This document shows positions 10,401 to 21,538 of a DNA stretch of 64,000 nt, piece by piece. The stretch lies in contig NC_057809.1 of the NCBI RefSeq assembly GCF_018294505.1, positions 415,060,959 through 415,124,958 of the forward strand, in the 5' to 3' direction. Positions within the stretch are counted from its first letter, which is position 1. Every line of letters begins with the position of its first letter. Both the position numbers and the translations under genes were made by a program. Source of the DNA: Triticum aestivum (taxonomy: Eukaryota; Streptophyta; Magnoliopsida; Poales; Poaceae). Under the pieces are notes generated by a model. The model saw only the letters and a list, made by a program, of their open reading frames with translations. It searched no databases and had not been told where the DNA came from.

Positions 10401-13400
10401 TGTCACGACCGGTTTTCCAATAAAAATATTTATTGATAAACCAGTCTTTTGAGTCCAGTATGAGAGAAATCCTCCTCACTGGTAGACAATTTCTTGATAC
10501 AATAAGCCAGTAGCATAAAATATATTACAGGGTTGAACTGCGGTCGCTCAACCAAATTATTACAAGCACGCCAATAATCATACATAATGGCGGATAGGAA
10601 CCAGTGGTGTGGAGACATACTACTGACTCATGGATAGGTTGGTGGTGGAAAAACACAGTGGGAAGGGAAATACAAGACTCTAAGAATATCATTTCATCGA
10701 ACGTCGAGGTGAGGCTCGATAAATTTATTTGGTAGCGGAAGCGGATATAAAACAGTGACCAAATCCAGGGTCGCACGAGACTGACTGGGACTCCTCTAAG
10801 TGTCGGACTCGCTATCGAACTCTTCATCCATGAGATCGCCTTCGTCAGCATCTGGCCAAATCAACAAGCCAGTGAGTACTTTGAAAGTACTCGCAAGATA
10901 GTTCGGACGTAAGATATAACAAATGTGTGCATGGATGCAACATGATTAATTCCTTAATGCACAATAAATAAAATTGGCATAACGGGTAAGTAAAAAGGGA
11001 AACGGCGGTAGTCCGCCTGAAATCCCACAGAGCATAAATAAGGACCGATCGGGTGTCTGAAGCGACGCCTCGAAAGGTGAACAAATAAAAATAAGGAAAT
11101 GATGCCACAGTCGGGCATCTTAGCGACACCACATAAAGGGCTTTAAAAGAAATACCACAGTCGGGCGTCTGAGCGACGCCACATAAAGGGCTTTAAAAGA
11201 AATACCACAGTCGGGTGTCTAAGCGATGCCACATAAAGGGCTTTAAAAGAAATGCCACGGTCGGACGTCTGAGCGACATCGCAGAAAGGGCTTTAAAAGA
11301 AATGCCACAGTCGGACGTCTGAGCGACATCGCAGAAAGGGCTTTAAAAGAAATGCCACAGTCGGACGTCTGAGCGACATCGCAGAAAGGGCTTTAAATTC
11401 ACCAGTAAATAATACTCATAATAAACATTCAATCCATGAGAATAAACGGGTTAGTCCATCCACAGGGATAATCATTCAACCGGACTTAGCACTCATGCGA
11501 TTCACCGGAGTCTCTGTCATCAAAGCTGACAATTGATTAGGATAAGATGGAACGAAACTTGACATGGAATAGATGATTTGGAGGAATATATGACTCTGCA
11601 GAGTTTGTACAAAATTTTTCCCACAGCCAACGGATTTCCGTAGTCACGAAGGACTAGTTCCGTTTACGGTATTTCGGAAGAAAACACAGCTAACCGGTAC
11701 ACACCCATCCTACCTCTCGATGCTAGGAATCACCCTAGTCATCGTCCAAGAAAAACTTTTGAGACGGGGAGATCACAATCTCGAATAGCATGGGATCAAA
11801 TTTATATACGCGCGCTCTAAGGGGTGCCCCCCTCTCGGTCCCAACCGGAAACACCCATGCCCCCTGACCGGATGACTGGCTTTAATCCAGGGCCATGGAA
11901 CCATCATCACGGCCTCTCCTCTTTGGTGTGTACCATGAAAGCGGTTTGCAACTTACTAAACCATATTCCTTGCGGAAAACATGTGGTAGTACAAGGAAGG
12001 AAATGATAGGTACTGGACCGATATGGTTTGACACTGAAGTCACATAGTCTGGCGTAAGACTGGCATGCTACAACACTGCCATCGTACCCATCCTCATGCC
12101 AACACATGGCCATTCATATTCACATTCATCCACGTATGGATCATCGAACTCACTTACCTCATTATCACATAAAATAACGTTCATCGGTATGCTCACCAAC
12201 ATGCCATGAAACTAACTAAATGCAAAACATGCCAAGACACTCATCATATCAAAAGTTCAAACATGCTTGCCTGGTTCAGAGTAGTCGGAGCCTAGCTCGG
12301 TGAAGTTCGCGGCTCCGTCACCTCCTTCGGTATCTACGGTTTAAAGAAAATATATGCGCTAACGTAAATACCAAGGAGTGCACAGAAGGTAAACCAAATA
12401 TTTTTCAAATAAATCTGATAAAAAACTAGACAAAATTTTAAAGAGAACAGAAAAAGAATCAATCAAAAATACTTTTCTGATTAAAAGTTATAAGGGTTTT
12501 TGTCCAGGGACTTATCTGTAATGAAACAGAAGATTTCCAGGGGCTAGTTTATAAAAACAGAAAACGCTTCGGTAGCGACTACGCCAGCCCAAAGAGAAAA
12601 CGCATTCTGCCCGAAGGCGCTTCCAGAAAACGATTCGAAAGAGAGAGCAGAGAGGCTGACGGTGGGGTCCCACCCGTCAGGTTCAAATGTTCAAACGGGG
12701 CGGCAGAGTTCGCCGGCGCCCGAGAGCCGCGGTGGTCGCCGGCGGCGATCCACGGCGAGGCAGAGAGATCGGAGAGTACCTCCGTGCTCAGGGCACCCTT
12801 CCGCGTCAGTTGATGGTGGTGGAGTCGGTCGGCGAGCACCACGTCGACGGCGAGCTTTGCTCCGGCGGACGGCGGCTCGGGTGGTCGAGGGGCTCGTCGG
12901 AGAGGGCTGCAAAGGTTAAATTGAAGAGGGGGTTATGCTCCTGGCAGCTAGAGAGGGTAACGAACGGGGTTTGAGCGCCGGAGATGGCCTCACCAGAACG
13001 AATCGGGCTGGAGGCCGAGGCGGGGCGAGGCGGCCGGAGCTGGGGGAGGAGACCTCCTCGAGGTCCCCCTAGTGGCCTGGCGGGGTGTTGGTGAGTAGTG
13101 GAGGTGCTGCGTGCACGAGAGTGAGCTCGGGACCCCTTTATATAGGCGGTCCGAGGCGGTTGCCGTGAACGAGGATCACCGGCGAGTGATTACGGTGGCG
13201 CAGTGCTCGGTCGGGGTGGTTAGGGGGTCGAGCGTCATCACGGAGGTTCAATGGGTCCGTTTTGGTGTTAAACTGGCCGGGGTTTGGGTGTTAAGGGCGA
13301 GCTCGACGGAACGGGGATGGCGCGGGCCCGTCGGCGGCGGAGAGCGCGTTCCGTGCTTGCCGGCCACGGTGGCTGTGCTACGGGCGTGCGCTGGCGTGCA

Positions 13401-14438
13401 TGAGGCCACGCGGAGAGCCAGGGAGCGATGGGCGGCGCGGAACGGCGTTCTGCCGTGGTGTGCCTCCTGTCGGCCGCCACGGGAGGTCCCGACGCCGCAG
13501 AAGACGCCGGCGAGGGCGGGCCAGCGCGCTACCGACGCCAGGAAGGCTCCACGCACGCGTGTGAAGCTTCGGACAAGAGGAAGAGGCGGCGAGGAACGTG
13601 CCAAGGGCACTGTGGCCGCGTGACTGAAACTGACGGACGGAAGATGACACTGAAACTGAATTTTCTGAACTTTGAACAGTAACAGTGCCCACAAGGTGTT
13701 CGACCGAATGAAATTGGCCTCTGGTGATTTTTCCTTGAGCTGATTTTTGGTGGAGTGGCTTCTCCTTGCTCAAGTAGGCTGCATGATTTTTGGTGGAATT
13801 TTTGGAGCAGTGTGGATATGAATTTCACCAAATTTGGCAAATCTGGTCCAAACTTGCAGAGACTGTATTTTGAAAAATTTGAAAAGAGGAGGAGTGGATC
13901 AAGATGGTTCTGGGTTGTGGGTTCAAAGGACAATCCAGGAGAATTGGTTTGAGGTCAAAACTCAAATGAAAAAGTGTACTTGCTTTGAAAATCCCTCAGG
14001 CTCCAAATAATTTTCAGAATTGATTTGAGGGGGAAAAATAATTAGAATAAAATCCAAAACCAGTTTGGATTAGTTGGGACAGAGAACTTAGGTTGATCAC
14101 AAGGGGGAGGGGAGGTTTTGGAGGGGTTTTATCTCATGGGCAAAAATACAAAGCCAAGGGTGGCTTCAAAGATAAGAAAATCCCAAATTTTCATAGAGCT
14201 TCACTTAAAAAATAAAACAAATTAAAACTCCCAAAAAAATAAATTTTTAGAGGGAACTAACAGAGAAGAAGTTTGCAAAAGATCAACCACCAAAGTTTGA
14301 AAGAAATAAAAACCTTGCCAAGGCAAAAGGAGGTTTTTAAGAGGAAGGTTTTTCTGAAAAAGAAATTTTTTAAAAAGGTCTCTCCTCGAAACCACAAAGT
14401 TTTGATAAAAACCAAATAAAAAAATTTGGAGTGTCACA
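10401..14438 (-). mobile_element. 4.04-kb solo LTR of a Tekay/Del-like Gypsy family
   Basis: Flanked by GAGGA at 10396-10400 and 14439-14443, with TG...CA ends (plus strand TGTCACGACC ... GTGTCACA). No polymerase domain is present. On the minus strand it begins TGTGACACTCC and ends CGTGACA. Its length, a GC-rich block in its first half and the TGTSACA-type ends resemble the 4031-bp Tekay-1 LTR, but the sequences are not obviously the same family. A single LTR with an intact duplication is the usual product of recombination between two LTRs. Frames across 12579-13952 overlap on both strands in GC-rich DNA and are not genes. Confidence 0.85.
11104..11397. repeat. Tandem repeat, 50-bp unit, about 6 copies
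   Basis: Units begin at 11104, 11154, 11204, 11254, 11304 and 11354; the last is incomplete. Each contains ccacagtcgg, gtctgagcgac and aaagggctttaaa. Units 4 to 6 share cgacatcgcag where units 1 to 3 have a cgayrccacat variant, so the array grew by local duplication. A more diverged copy may precede it near 11050. Confidence 0.93.
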
Positions 14439-16379
14439 GAGGATGTACTCCCTCGCCGGACAGCCCTTCGGGAGGCGGTCGGACAGTCCCCCGGACGATG
14501 TCGCGGACAGCCCTTCGGGAGGACCCTCGAAACTCGAACGGAGACTCGGACAGCCCTTTGGGAGGACACTCGAACAGCCCCTTGGGCAAAAGACCGAAAC
14601 TACAACCTCTCTACGGGGTTGCACACATACGGTGTCAGCTATCCGGCAGGGCTTCGCCGTCCAGAACTAGTTCCTGCCGGAACCCAGACAGCCTTACGGC
14701 TCTACGAAACTCTTTTCGTGGGAGGGAGAGAAGAAGCCAGATAATGCATGGCATATGTATGAGAGCAAGGGATGAGGATAATGGCAGCCCCTTCTCCTCC
14801 TTTTATAGGCCAAGGCAAGGGGTGGGGTGGTGGAGGAAATACCAAAACACCCATGCTACATGTCCCACATGAAGGGTGAAATGGTAACTCAAGTGGGGCA
14901 CAGAGGGTACACCATGGAGGCACCCCCTTGGCCAGCCACAACCTTGTCCCCTCCCATGGGGGGCCCAACAAGCCACCAACATGTCTCCTAGAAACATGGG
15001 TGCTCTCTAGACAAAAAGCCACCAAACATGTAACCCCCGATTCGTGGGATCTTGTCCCCTCGTGCTGAGACAAGATGTTTTCCGCGAAACATTTTTTATG
15101 AAAAATTCCGGAAGGTGCCAGAACATTTCCGGCACCCTCTAAAATTATTCTGGGCATGATCCGAAATATTTCCGGTGTGGTGATTTTTATCATCGAAAAT
15201 CAACAATGACGGTTATGGCAGCTCCGGAACATTTTCGGTTTTTCTCTTCGAAAATTCCCAAAAGTTCCCAGACTAATTCTGGGGCCCTCTAAGAATTTCC
15301 AGGCGAGTGCCGAAACCATCTTGACCTAATACTATATTCCGAAACAACTTTTCGGTTTTACCGAAACTCTTTCGGTGTTCTCTCTCCGGAACTCTTCCGT
15401 TGTCTCCGAAACTTTTCCGGTGACTTTCTCTCAGACTCCCTGTCTAGTATTCAGCAGATAGATGACCCTTAAGCGTGTGACCCTATAGGTTCGGTGAAGT
15501 ATAGACATGACTTGGAACCCCTTCCGATCAATGATCAACATCGGAGCCGTGGACACCCATATTGACCCCTATACCCACACAAATGAAATATTCGAGTGAA
15601 CCTCCAGTTGCTGTGAGCTATTCCTGTTGCTTCGCGATATGTCACAAATACCCGAGGTGAGATTTATTGCATTCCCGTGGGCCAACACTTTGTCCACCAT
15701 GCAAGTTACCTCGTTACCGGTTTTGTTCTCTTTTCTTGTTTCCATGTTCCGGCATCCCAGTGATCAAATCACAAGGTGTCTGGCCAGACAATGATGGATA
15801 CCGTTACACCGAGAGGGCTTGAGTATATCTCTCCATCGTGAGAGGAGCAAATCCCAATATTGAGCTATCTCGTTACTTGCCATACTTTTTCGTGAACCCA
15901 TAAGCCGCCGTAATAGCCACCCAGTTATGGATGACATTTAACAAACCCCGAAGTTCACGAAGCAAGTACGAAGAAACTCGATACTCTCATGGTCTAAGGA
16001 ATTATGCAAACATTAACTTCCTTGTGTTATTAACCATTAACTTGTGACGAAAGTATCTCATAGCATAACATCATATTGGGTCGATTCAACACATGTGTTC
16101 TACTAACAATTGTGCCCTCAAAATTGCCGGCATAGTCATTCCCATGATCAAGAAAACAGGATCATCATGCAATACTTGAGCCAGTCATAGAGGCTTGACT
16201 AGGAATACATTTTACCGTTTATTATCCCACACATGCACATGAGTTTCCCTCCAAGCCTCGTTTTATTTGCAGACTCAAGAATCATTGCAGTTATAGCATG
16301 GAACATAAACCTTCATTACAAACCAGGAGATACAAAATAACTATTATTACTGCCTCTAGGGCATATCTCCTACACACAA

Positions 16380-16445
16380 CCCATCAGTCCAGCCCACGTC
16401 TAATAGGTCGGACGCCCGAGGACCCCTTAGTCCAGGACTCCCTCA
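16380..16445 (-). repeat. Gypsy-1 3' LTR, part 2 of 2
   Basis: The last 66 bp of the split LTR on the plus strand, which are the first 66 bp of the LTR in its own sense. It ends at 16445 as GACTCCCTCA, the reverse complement of the TGAGGGAGTC start seen at 52128. Confidence 0.92.
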
Positions 16446-16872
16446 GTAGCCCCTGAACCAGGCTTCAATGACGAGGTGTCCGGCGTGCAGATTGTCTTTG
16501 GCATTGCAAGGAGGGTTCCCCTCTCTGAATACTCCAAGTTAGTCTTCGGACGCAATAAGCATGCTCGGATCTGCAACACAAGTACCACACACAACCATAG
16601 AGAATATAATATTGCACGAGTCCAATCCGCCGACAAATTTTTGCAATGTGACATCACATCTGTTCGATCATCATTTCGAATCATTTTCCGTTTGCCGTTC
16701 CACTTTTCAAGACACGGTTTTAATAGGAACGTCTTGTTGAAGCTGAGATCGTGTCCCCTTATTGCGGGATTCTCATCAATACGGGCGTGGGTAATATAAC
16801 CATGCCGCTTACACATCCCTTGGGAACAGGCGAGTTTTAAGGCGAGTGGGGAGGCGCCTGATATTCACTGCC

Positions 16873-16880
16873 TTTATAAG
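16873..16880 (+). promoter_or_regulatory. Candidate TATA box of the antisense gene in Gypsy-1
   Basis: tttataag lies about 119 bp before the first ATG (16992) of the antisense gene. A pyrimidine-rich stretch (ttcctctacccttccg) follows, as in many plant 5' leaders. It is in the right place for a promoter on the strand opposite to the retrotransposon; no expression evidence is available. Confidence 0.45.
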
Positions 16881-16991
16881 GAGATAAGGATTCCCTTTCT
16901 TCACCCACGCCTTTTCTCTTCCTCTACCCTTCCGTCCTCGAGCTCCAGCGCCCAAGTCCTCATTCTTTCCACCTCAAGGAAGCACTTAGCC

Positions 16992-19151
16992 ATGTCCGGA
17001 TCTGGAGGGTAAGGCAAGTGGATGGCCTCCTCCGTTAGGGAGAAAGACATCACCAAGCTTCGGGAGGCCGGGTATCTGGCGAAAGAAATCGCCCATCGGC
17101 TTCCAGCCAAGGGACAAATCATCCCCACCCCGAAGCCCAACGAGAGGGTGGTCTTCATCCTCCATTTTGACTGCGAGTTAGGGTTTCCTCTCCACCATTT
17201 CGTCCGCGGGCTTATGTTCTATTACGGGCTAGATTTCCATGATCTATCCCGAACTCTTTCCTCAACATCTCGGCATTCATTGTCGTGTGCGAGGCCTTCC
17301 TCCGCATCCAACCCCACTTCGGTCTATGGCTCAAGATTTTCAATGTGAAGCCGAAGGTGGTGGATGGCCAGCACGCAGAGTGCGGAGGCGCCATGGTGAG
17401 CAAGCTGCCCAATGTCACCTGGCCCAAGGGTACTTTTGTGGAGACTGTCAAGGAGTGGCAGAAACTGTGGTTCTATATCACAGAGCCCCGCGACGCCACT
17501 TGGGTCGCGACTTCCAAATTCAAGTCCGGATCTCCAGTGCAGCTCACCTCCTAGATGGAGAAGGGCCAAAATTGGTCTTCGTAGGAAGAGCTGATAGCGC
17601 CGCAAACGCACATTCAAAGCATCATGGATAAAAACATCAAGCTCGTCGAAGTAATCCAGGTGATGCTGGTTCGTCGGATTCTCCCATGCCAAAGCCGAAG
17701 CTGCCCCTTATGGGAATTCGACCCGAAGAAGCACCAAACCTTGGAAAGGCTCTTCGGAATCACTCACGAAGATGCCTGGAAGTTTCTCTTTAAGGGCAAC
17801 GAGACGCCGCCGGCCATAGACTTGGACCACGGGCATGACATTACCCATTCTGCCAATAAGGTAAGCCTCTCATGTCTCCAGACGCATCCTCCACTTGTTT
17901 GTTTCAAGGAGGGTATCTAAACTTTATTATTTTAGGTATGGACACAGGCTCCACTGCCCGAGGAACCAGTCATCCCGCTCCTGGCGAAGATGCTAGTACC
18001 GGCGCCCTATAAGGCGCCGGAGAAGAAGGCCAAGGGGGTCCGGAGTGGCCCCCACCGCAAGGGAGCTTCGGACGTGTCGTCCAAAGACAAGACACACTCC
18101 TCCCCCGCCGAAGACGATGACGAGGAGTTGGAAGAAAGCACCTCTCCCCCTGATGAGGGGAGGAAGAAGAGGGCGGCCTCCACAAATCTGGAGGCAGAGG
18201 TGCCCAAGAGGGGGAAGGGTCCCCTTGCGGATAACACCGCGTGGGACATCGACAGTAGCCCAGAGCGACGCCCCCCGAAACAAGCCCCTGGCTGTGTCAT
18301 AAGTACTAAAAACCCGCATACGTCCCTACATCCAGCCTCTCTTGCTTCATGGTGTTAATATGTTTATATGATGCCATTGCATTCCGGCCCACGATAGCTA
18401 CCAGCGATCCTCATCAAGAGGTTCATTGGATTCGAAGGCGATGGCCAGCGAGTCACCGCCGGCCGCTCACTCTCCCACGGCCAAGGGCGATGACGAGGTG
18501 TTGTCCCAGAGGACCTTCCCAGGCCAGGGAGAGGTTCAGGAGGCTGCCAGGGTGACGCCTGAGGGTGGAACATCGGCTGCCGGACACATAGGGGAGAAGA
18601 CCCCCATGACGACTGGGGATGGCGGCCTTGCTCAATTCGGCCCCCAGCCGAATATAAGTCGGGAGACCTATATGGCTCCAGAATTCGGCGAGCAACCTCC
18701 TTCGAAAGAAGGGGGTGTGCCTATTCCGCTGGTGACCTCTGTCCAACCAAAGGCATTGGATAATCTGCTGGAAGCGCTACGTGGCTCTTCCATTGTGGAT
18801 GAACACCATATCCTTATGGGTACGGTGATTGAGAGGGTTTAGTCTGTCAAAAGCGGACTGACCAAAGCCTGCGGCAGCCTGCTGACAGGCTTTGAGGTAA
18901 GCGACACAAAAGAGAAAATCCCAATATAGACAGTAGCCCCTGAGACACTGTCCGGTGTTCGGAAAGAAGAGCCGAACAGAGGATCAATTTATTTTCGCAG
19001 GAAACTAACTAAAATATGTCTTATATCAATAAGCAGACGTCGTTGCTGGCCGTGACCTCACACACTGCCAAAGTCTCCAGACTAAAGCAGAGACTGGAGC
19101 GGGCTGAGGAGGAGCTCGGCCAAGCAAGGAAGCAGCTAGAAGACCAGCAAG
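16992..19151 (+). pseudogene. Antisense gene in Gypsy-1: putative gypsy-type transposon protein (Transposase_28 type), exons 1-4
   Basis: Multi-exon gene on the strand opposite to its host retrotransposon. Exon 1 (16992-17860) opens MSGSGG, has an in-frame stop, then MASSVREKDI, LREAGYLAKEIAHRLPAKG, FVRGLMFYYGLDFHDL and, after a frameshift near 17280, CEAFLRIQPHFGLWLK, FNVKPKVV and WFYITEPRD. These match the plant family I know as PF04195. Intron 1 is 17861-17935 (GTAAGC...TTTAG). Exon 2 is rich in Lys, Glu and Pro. Exon 3 (about 18405-18896) has one stop at 18840. Exon 4 (19037-19151) encodes a coiled coil (VSRLKQRLERAEEELGQARK) and ends at a GTATGT donor just before Athila-A. Function unknown. 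Confidence 0.8.
17861..17935 (+). other. Intron 1 of the antisense gene
   Basis: Donor AAG|GTAAGC and acceptor TTATTATTTTAG bound a 75-bp T-rich segment between two coding stretches. A spliced gene on the opposite strand of an LTR retrotransposon means it is expressed as its own transcript, since an intron in the sense RNA would be lost during retrotransposition. Confidence 0.65.
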
Positions 19152-19170
19152 GTATGTACTGACTGGCTGT

Positions 19171-20570
19171 TGATATGTCTCCATCGTATATACTTTTCCA
19201 AACACTTTTGCCCTTGTTTTGGACTCTAACATGCATGATTTGAATGGAACTAACCCGGACTAATGCTGTTTTCAACAGAATTGCCATGGTGTTATTTTTG
19301 TGCAGAAATAAAAGTTCTGGAATGACATGAAAATCAACGGAGATTATTTTTGGAATATATAAAAAATACTGGAAGAAGAATCCACGTCAGGGGGCCCACA
19401 CCCTGTCCACGAGGGTGGGGGCGCGCCTACCCTCCTAGGCGCGCCCCTACCTCGTGGCCCCCCTGATGCTCCACCGACATCCACCTTGAGTCCATATATT
19501 CACTTTCAGGGAGATAAAAATCAAGGAGAAGGATTCATCGCATTTTACGATATGGAGCCGCCACCAAGCCCTAAACTCTCTCAGGAGGGCTGATCTGGAG
19601 TCCGTTCGGGGCTCCGAAGAGGGGAATCCGTCGCCATCATCATCATCAACCTTCCTCCATCACCAATTTCATGATGCTCACTGCCGTGCGTGAGTAATTC
19701 CATCGTAGGCTTGCTGGATGGTGATGGGTTGGATGAGATTTATCATGTAATCGAGTTAGTTTTGTTAGGGTTTGATCCCTAGTATCCACTATGTTCTGAG
19801 ATTGATGTTGCTATGACTTTGCTATGCTTAATGCTTGTCACTAGGGCCCGAGTGCCATGATTTCAGATCTGAACCTATTATGTTTTCATGAATATATGTG
19901 AGTTCGTGATCCTATCTTGCAAGTCTATAGTCACCTATTATGTGTTATGATCTGTTAACCCTGAAGTGACAATAATCGGGATACTTACCGGTGATGACCG
20001 TAGTTTGAGGAGTTCATGTATTAACTATGTGTTAATGCCTTGGTCTGGTACTCTATTAAAAGGAGGCCTTAATATCCCTTACTTTCCAATAGGACCCCGC
20101 TGCCACGGGAGGGTAGGACAAAAGATGTCATGCAAGTTCTTTTCCATAAGCACGTATGACTATATTCGGAATACATGCCGACATTACATTGATGAATTGG
20201 AGCTAGTTTCGTGTCACCTGATGTTATAACTGTTGCATGATTGATCGCATCCGACATAATTCTCCATCAACGATCCAATGCCTACGAGCTTTTCATACAT
20301 TGTTCTTCGATGATTTAGTTTTCCGTTGCTACTGTTACAATCACTATAAAACCAAAAATATTACTTTTGCTACCGTTACCACTACTATCATATCACTTTG
20401 CTACTAAATACTTTGCTGCAGATATTAAGTTTCCAGGTGTGGTTGAATTGACAACTCAGCTGCTAATACTTGAGAATATTCTTTGGCTCCCCTTGTGCCG
20501 AATCAATAAATTTGGGTTGAATACTCTACCCTCGAAAACTGTTGCGATCCCCTATACTTGTGGGTTATCA
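19171..20570 (+). repeat. Athila-A left LTR (1400 bp)
   Basis: It starts TGATATGTCTCC and ends GGGTTATCA. The right LTR at 36226 starts TGACACGTCTCC and matches over its 99 visible bases. A GC-rich 12-bp inverted repeat with a 6-nt loop (19418-19447) lies shortly before a probable TATA region (catatatt, about 19493). Apparent frames on both strands are not genes. Confidence 0.93.
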
Positions 20571-20581
20571 AGACTATTTTC

Positions 20582-20599
20582 TGGCACCTTTGCCAGGGA
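20582..20599 (+). other. Athila-A primer-binding site (mutated)
   Basis: TGGCACCTTTGCCAGGGA, 11 bp after the LTR, corresponds to the TGGCGCCGTTGCCGGGGA seen intact in Athila-B at 28503-28520. Three of 18 bases differ. From memory the site matches tRNA-Asp. Confidence 0.8.
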
Positions 20600-21538
20600 G
20601 CATAACTCTATTCTTTGAGTCACTTGGGATTTATATTTGCTGGTCACTATGAAGAACTTGAAAGATCAAAGAACCAAGATTTTTCCCTCAACTACGAGGG
20701 GAGGTAAGGAATTTCCATCTAGCTCTGCACTTGATTCACCTTCTGTTTTGAGTAAACTTGCGACACCTACACATGCTATTGATTTTGATAAGTCACATGT
20801 TATTGATGATGCCACTTCTGCTTTGCATGATACTTATGATGAAACTACTTCTATGCTTGATACTATTGTGCCACTAGGTGAATTTCTTGATGAACAACTT
20901 GCTAGGGTTAGAGAGAATGAAATTATTGAAACTCATAATATTGATGAAAGTGATGATGAAGATTCCCCCCTAGATATGAATTCCCTATTGTGCCTGAGGG
21001 TTATGTTATGGATGAAGAAACTGCTAGGGACTTCTTAGCTTGCAATGATAGATCTGATCTTAAGAAATTATTAGCCAAGCTTAAATAAAAGTCTTTGAAT
21101 GCTAGAATGAAAGATGACCCTGCTTTTGCGACTTCACCTATCTTTCTTACTGATAAGGATTATGATTTCTCTGTCGATCCTTAGTTAATTGCTTTGGTTG
21201 AATCTGATCCTTTTTATGGCTATGAATCTGAAACTGTTGTGGCACATCTTACTAAATTAAATGATATAGCCACCCTGTTCACTAATGATGAGAAAACTTG
21301 CTATTACTTTATCCTTAAGTTGTTTCCGTTCTCATTAAAGGGTGATGCTAAAACGTGGTTTAATTCTCTTGATCTTGGTTGTGAGCGTAGTCCCTAGGAT
21401 ATGATTTATTACTTCTCTGCTAAATATTTCCCCGCTCATAAGAAACAAGTTGCCTTAAGGGAAATAAATAATTTTGTGCAAATTGAATAAGAGAGTCTCC
21501 CACAAGCTTGGGGGAGGCTTCTCCAATTACTTAATGCT

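Larger units (their letters stand above)
2748..16374 (-). mobile_element. Copia-2, complete Angela/BARE1-like Copia element with nested solo LTR
   Basis: Full-length element on the minus strand: left LTR 2748-4863 (2116 bp), PPT near 4864-4883, gag-pol 4895-8850, leader 8851-10199, PBS 10200-10215, right LTR 10217-10400 plus 14444-16374 (2115 bp without the insert). The 5-bp duplication CACAA flanks it. Read on the minus strand the LTR begins TGTAGGAGATATGCCCTAG, as in Angela/BARE1 from memory, although the LTR is longer than the roughly 1.7-1.8 kb I recall for that group. By hand comparison over about 190 bp the LTRs differ at 6 sites, all transitions. Confidence 0.95.
10217..16374 (-). repeat. 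Copia-2 right (5') LTR, split by a solo LTR
   Basis: Composed of 10217-10400 and 14444-16374, 2115 bp in total against 2116 bp for the left LTR. The two pieces join exactly when 10401-14438 and one copy of the duplication GAGGA are removed. It retains the terminal CA at 16374. Confidence 0.95.
2340..19170 (-). mobile_element. Gypsy-1 (Fatima-like LTR family), visible 3' half, minus strand
   Basis: The element inserted in Copia-1 pol. Its 3' LTR (2340-2747 plus 16380-16445) is split by Copia-2. To the right, on the minus strand, a polypurine tract (ttcaggggctac, 16446-16457) directly precedes the LTR start, so the body runs rightward. The visible body (16446-19170) carries an antisense, intron-containing gene. 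At 19171 Athila-A inserts, so pol, gag and the 5' LTR are outside the window. The LTR matches those of Gypsy-3 and Gypsy-4. The name Fatima is from memory. Confidence 0.85.

Noticed and set aside
11104..11397. Possible CRISPR-like array
   Set aside because: The 50-bp units are adjacent with no unique spacers, and the context is a plant retrotransposon LTR.
12579..13952. Cluster of frames up to 170 codons in GC-rich DNA
   Set aside because: Within the solo LTR, open on both strands at once, and no recognisable domain; the composition explains them.
19166..19170. GCTGT beside both Athila-A (19166-19170) and Gypsy-2 (36320-36324)
   Set aside because: Considered as a sign of one event, but the second GCTGT is present in the homologous Athila-A left LTR near 19265, so it is a coincidence of target sequence.
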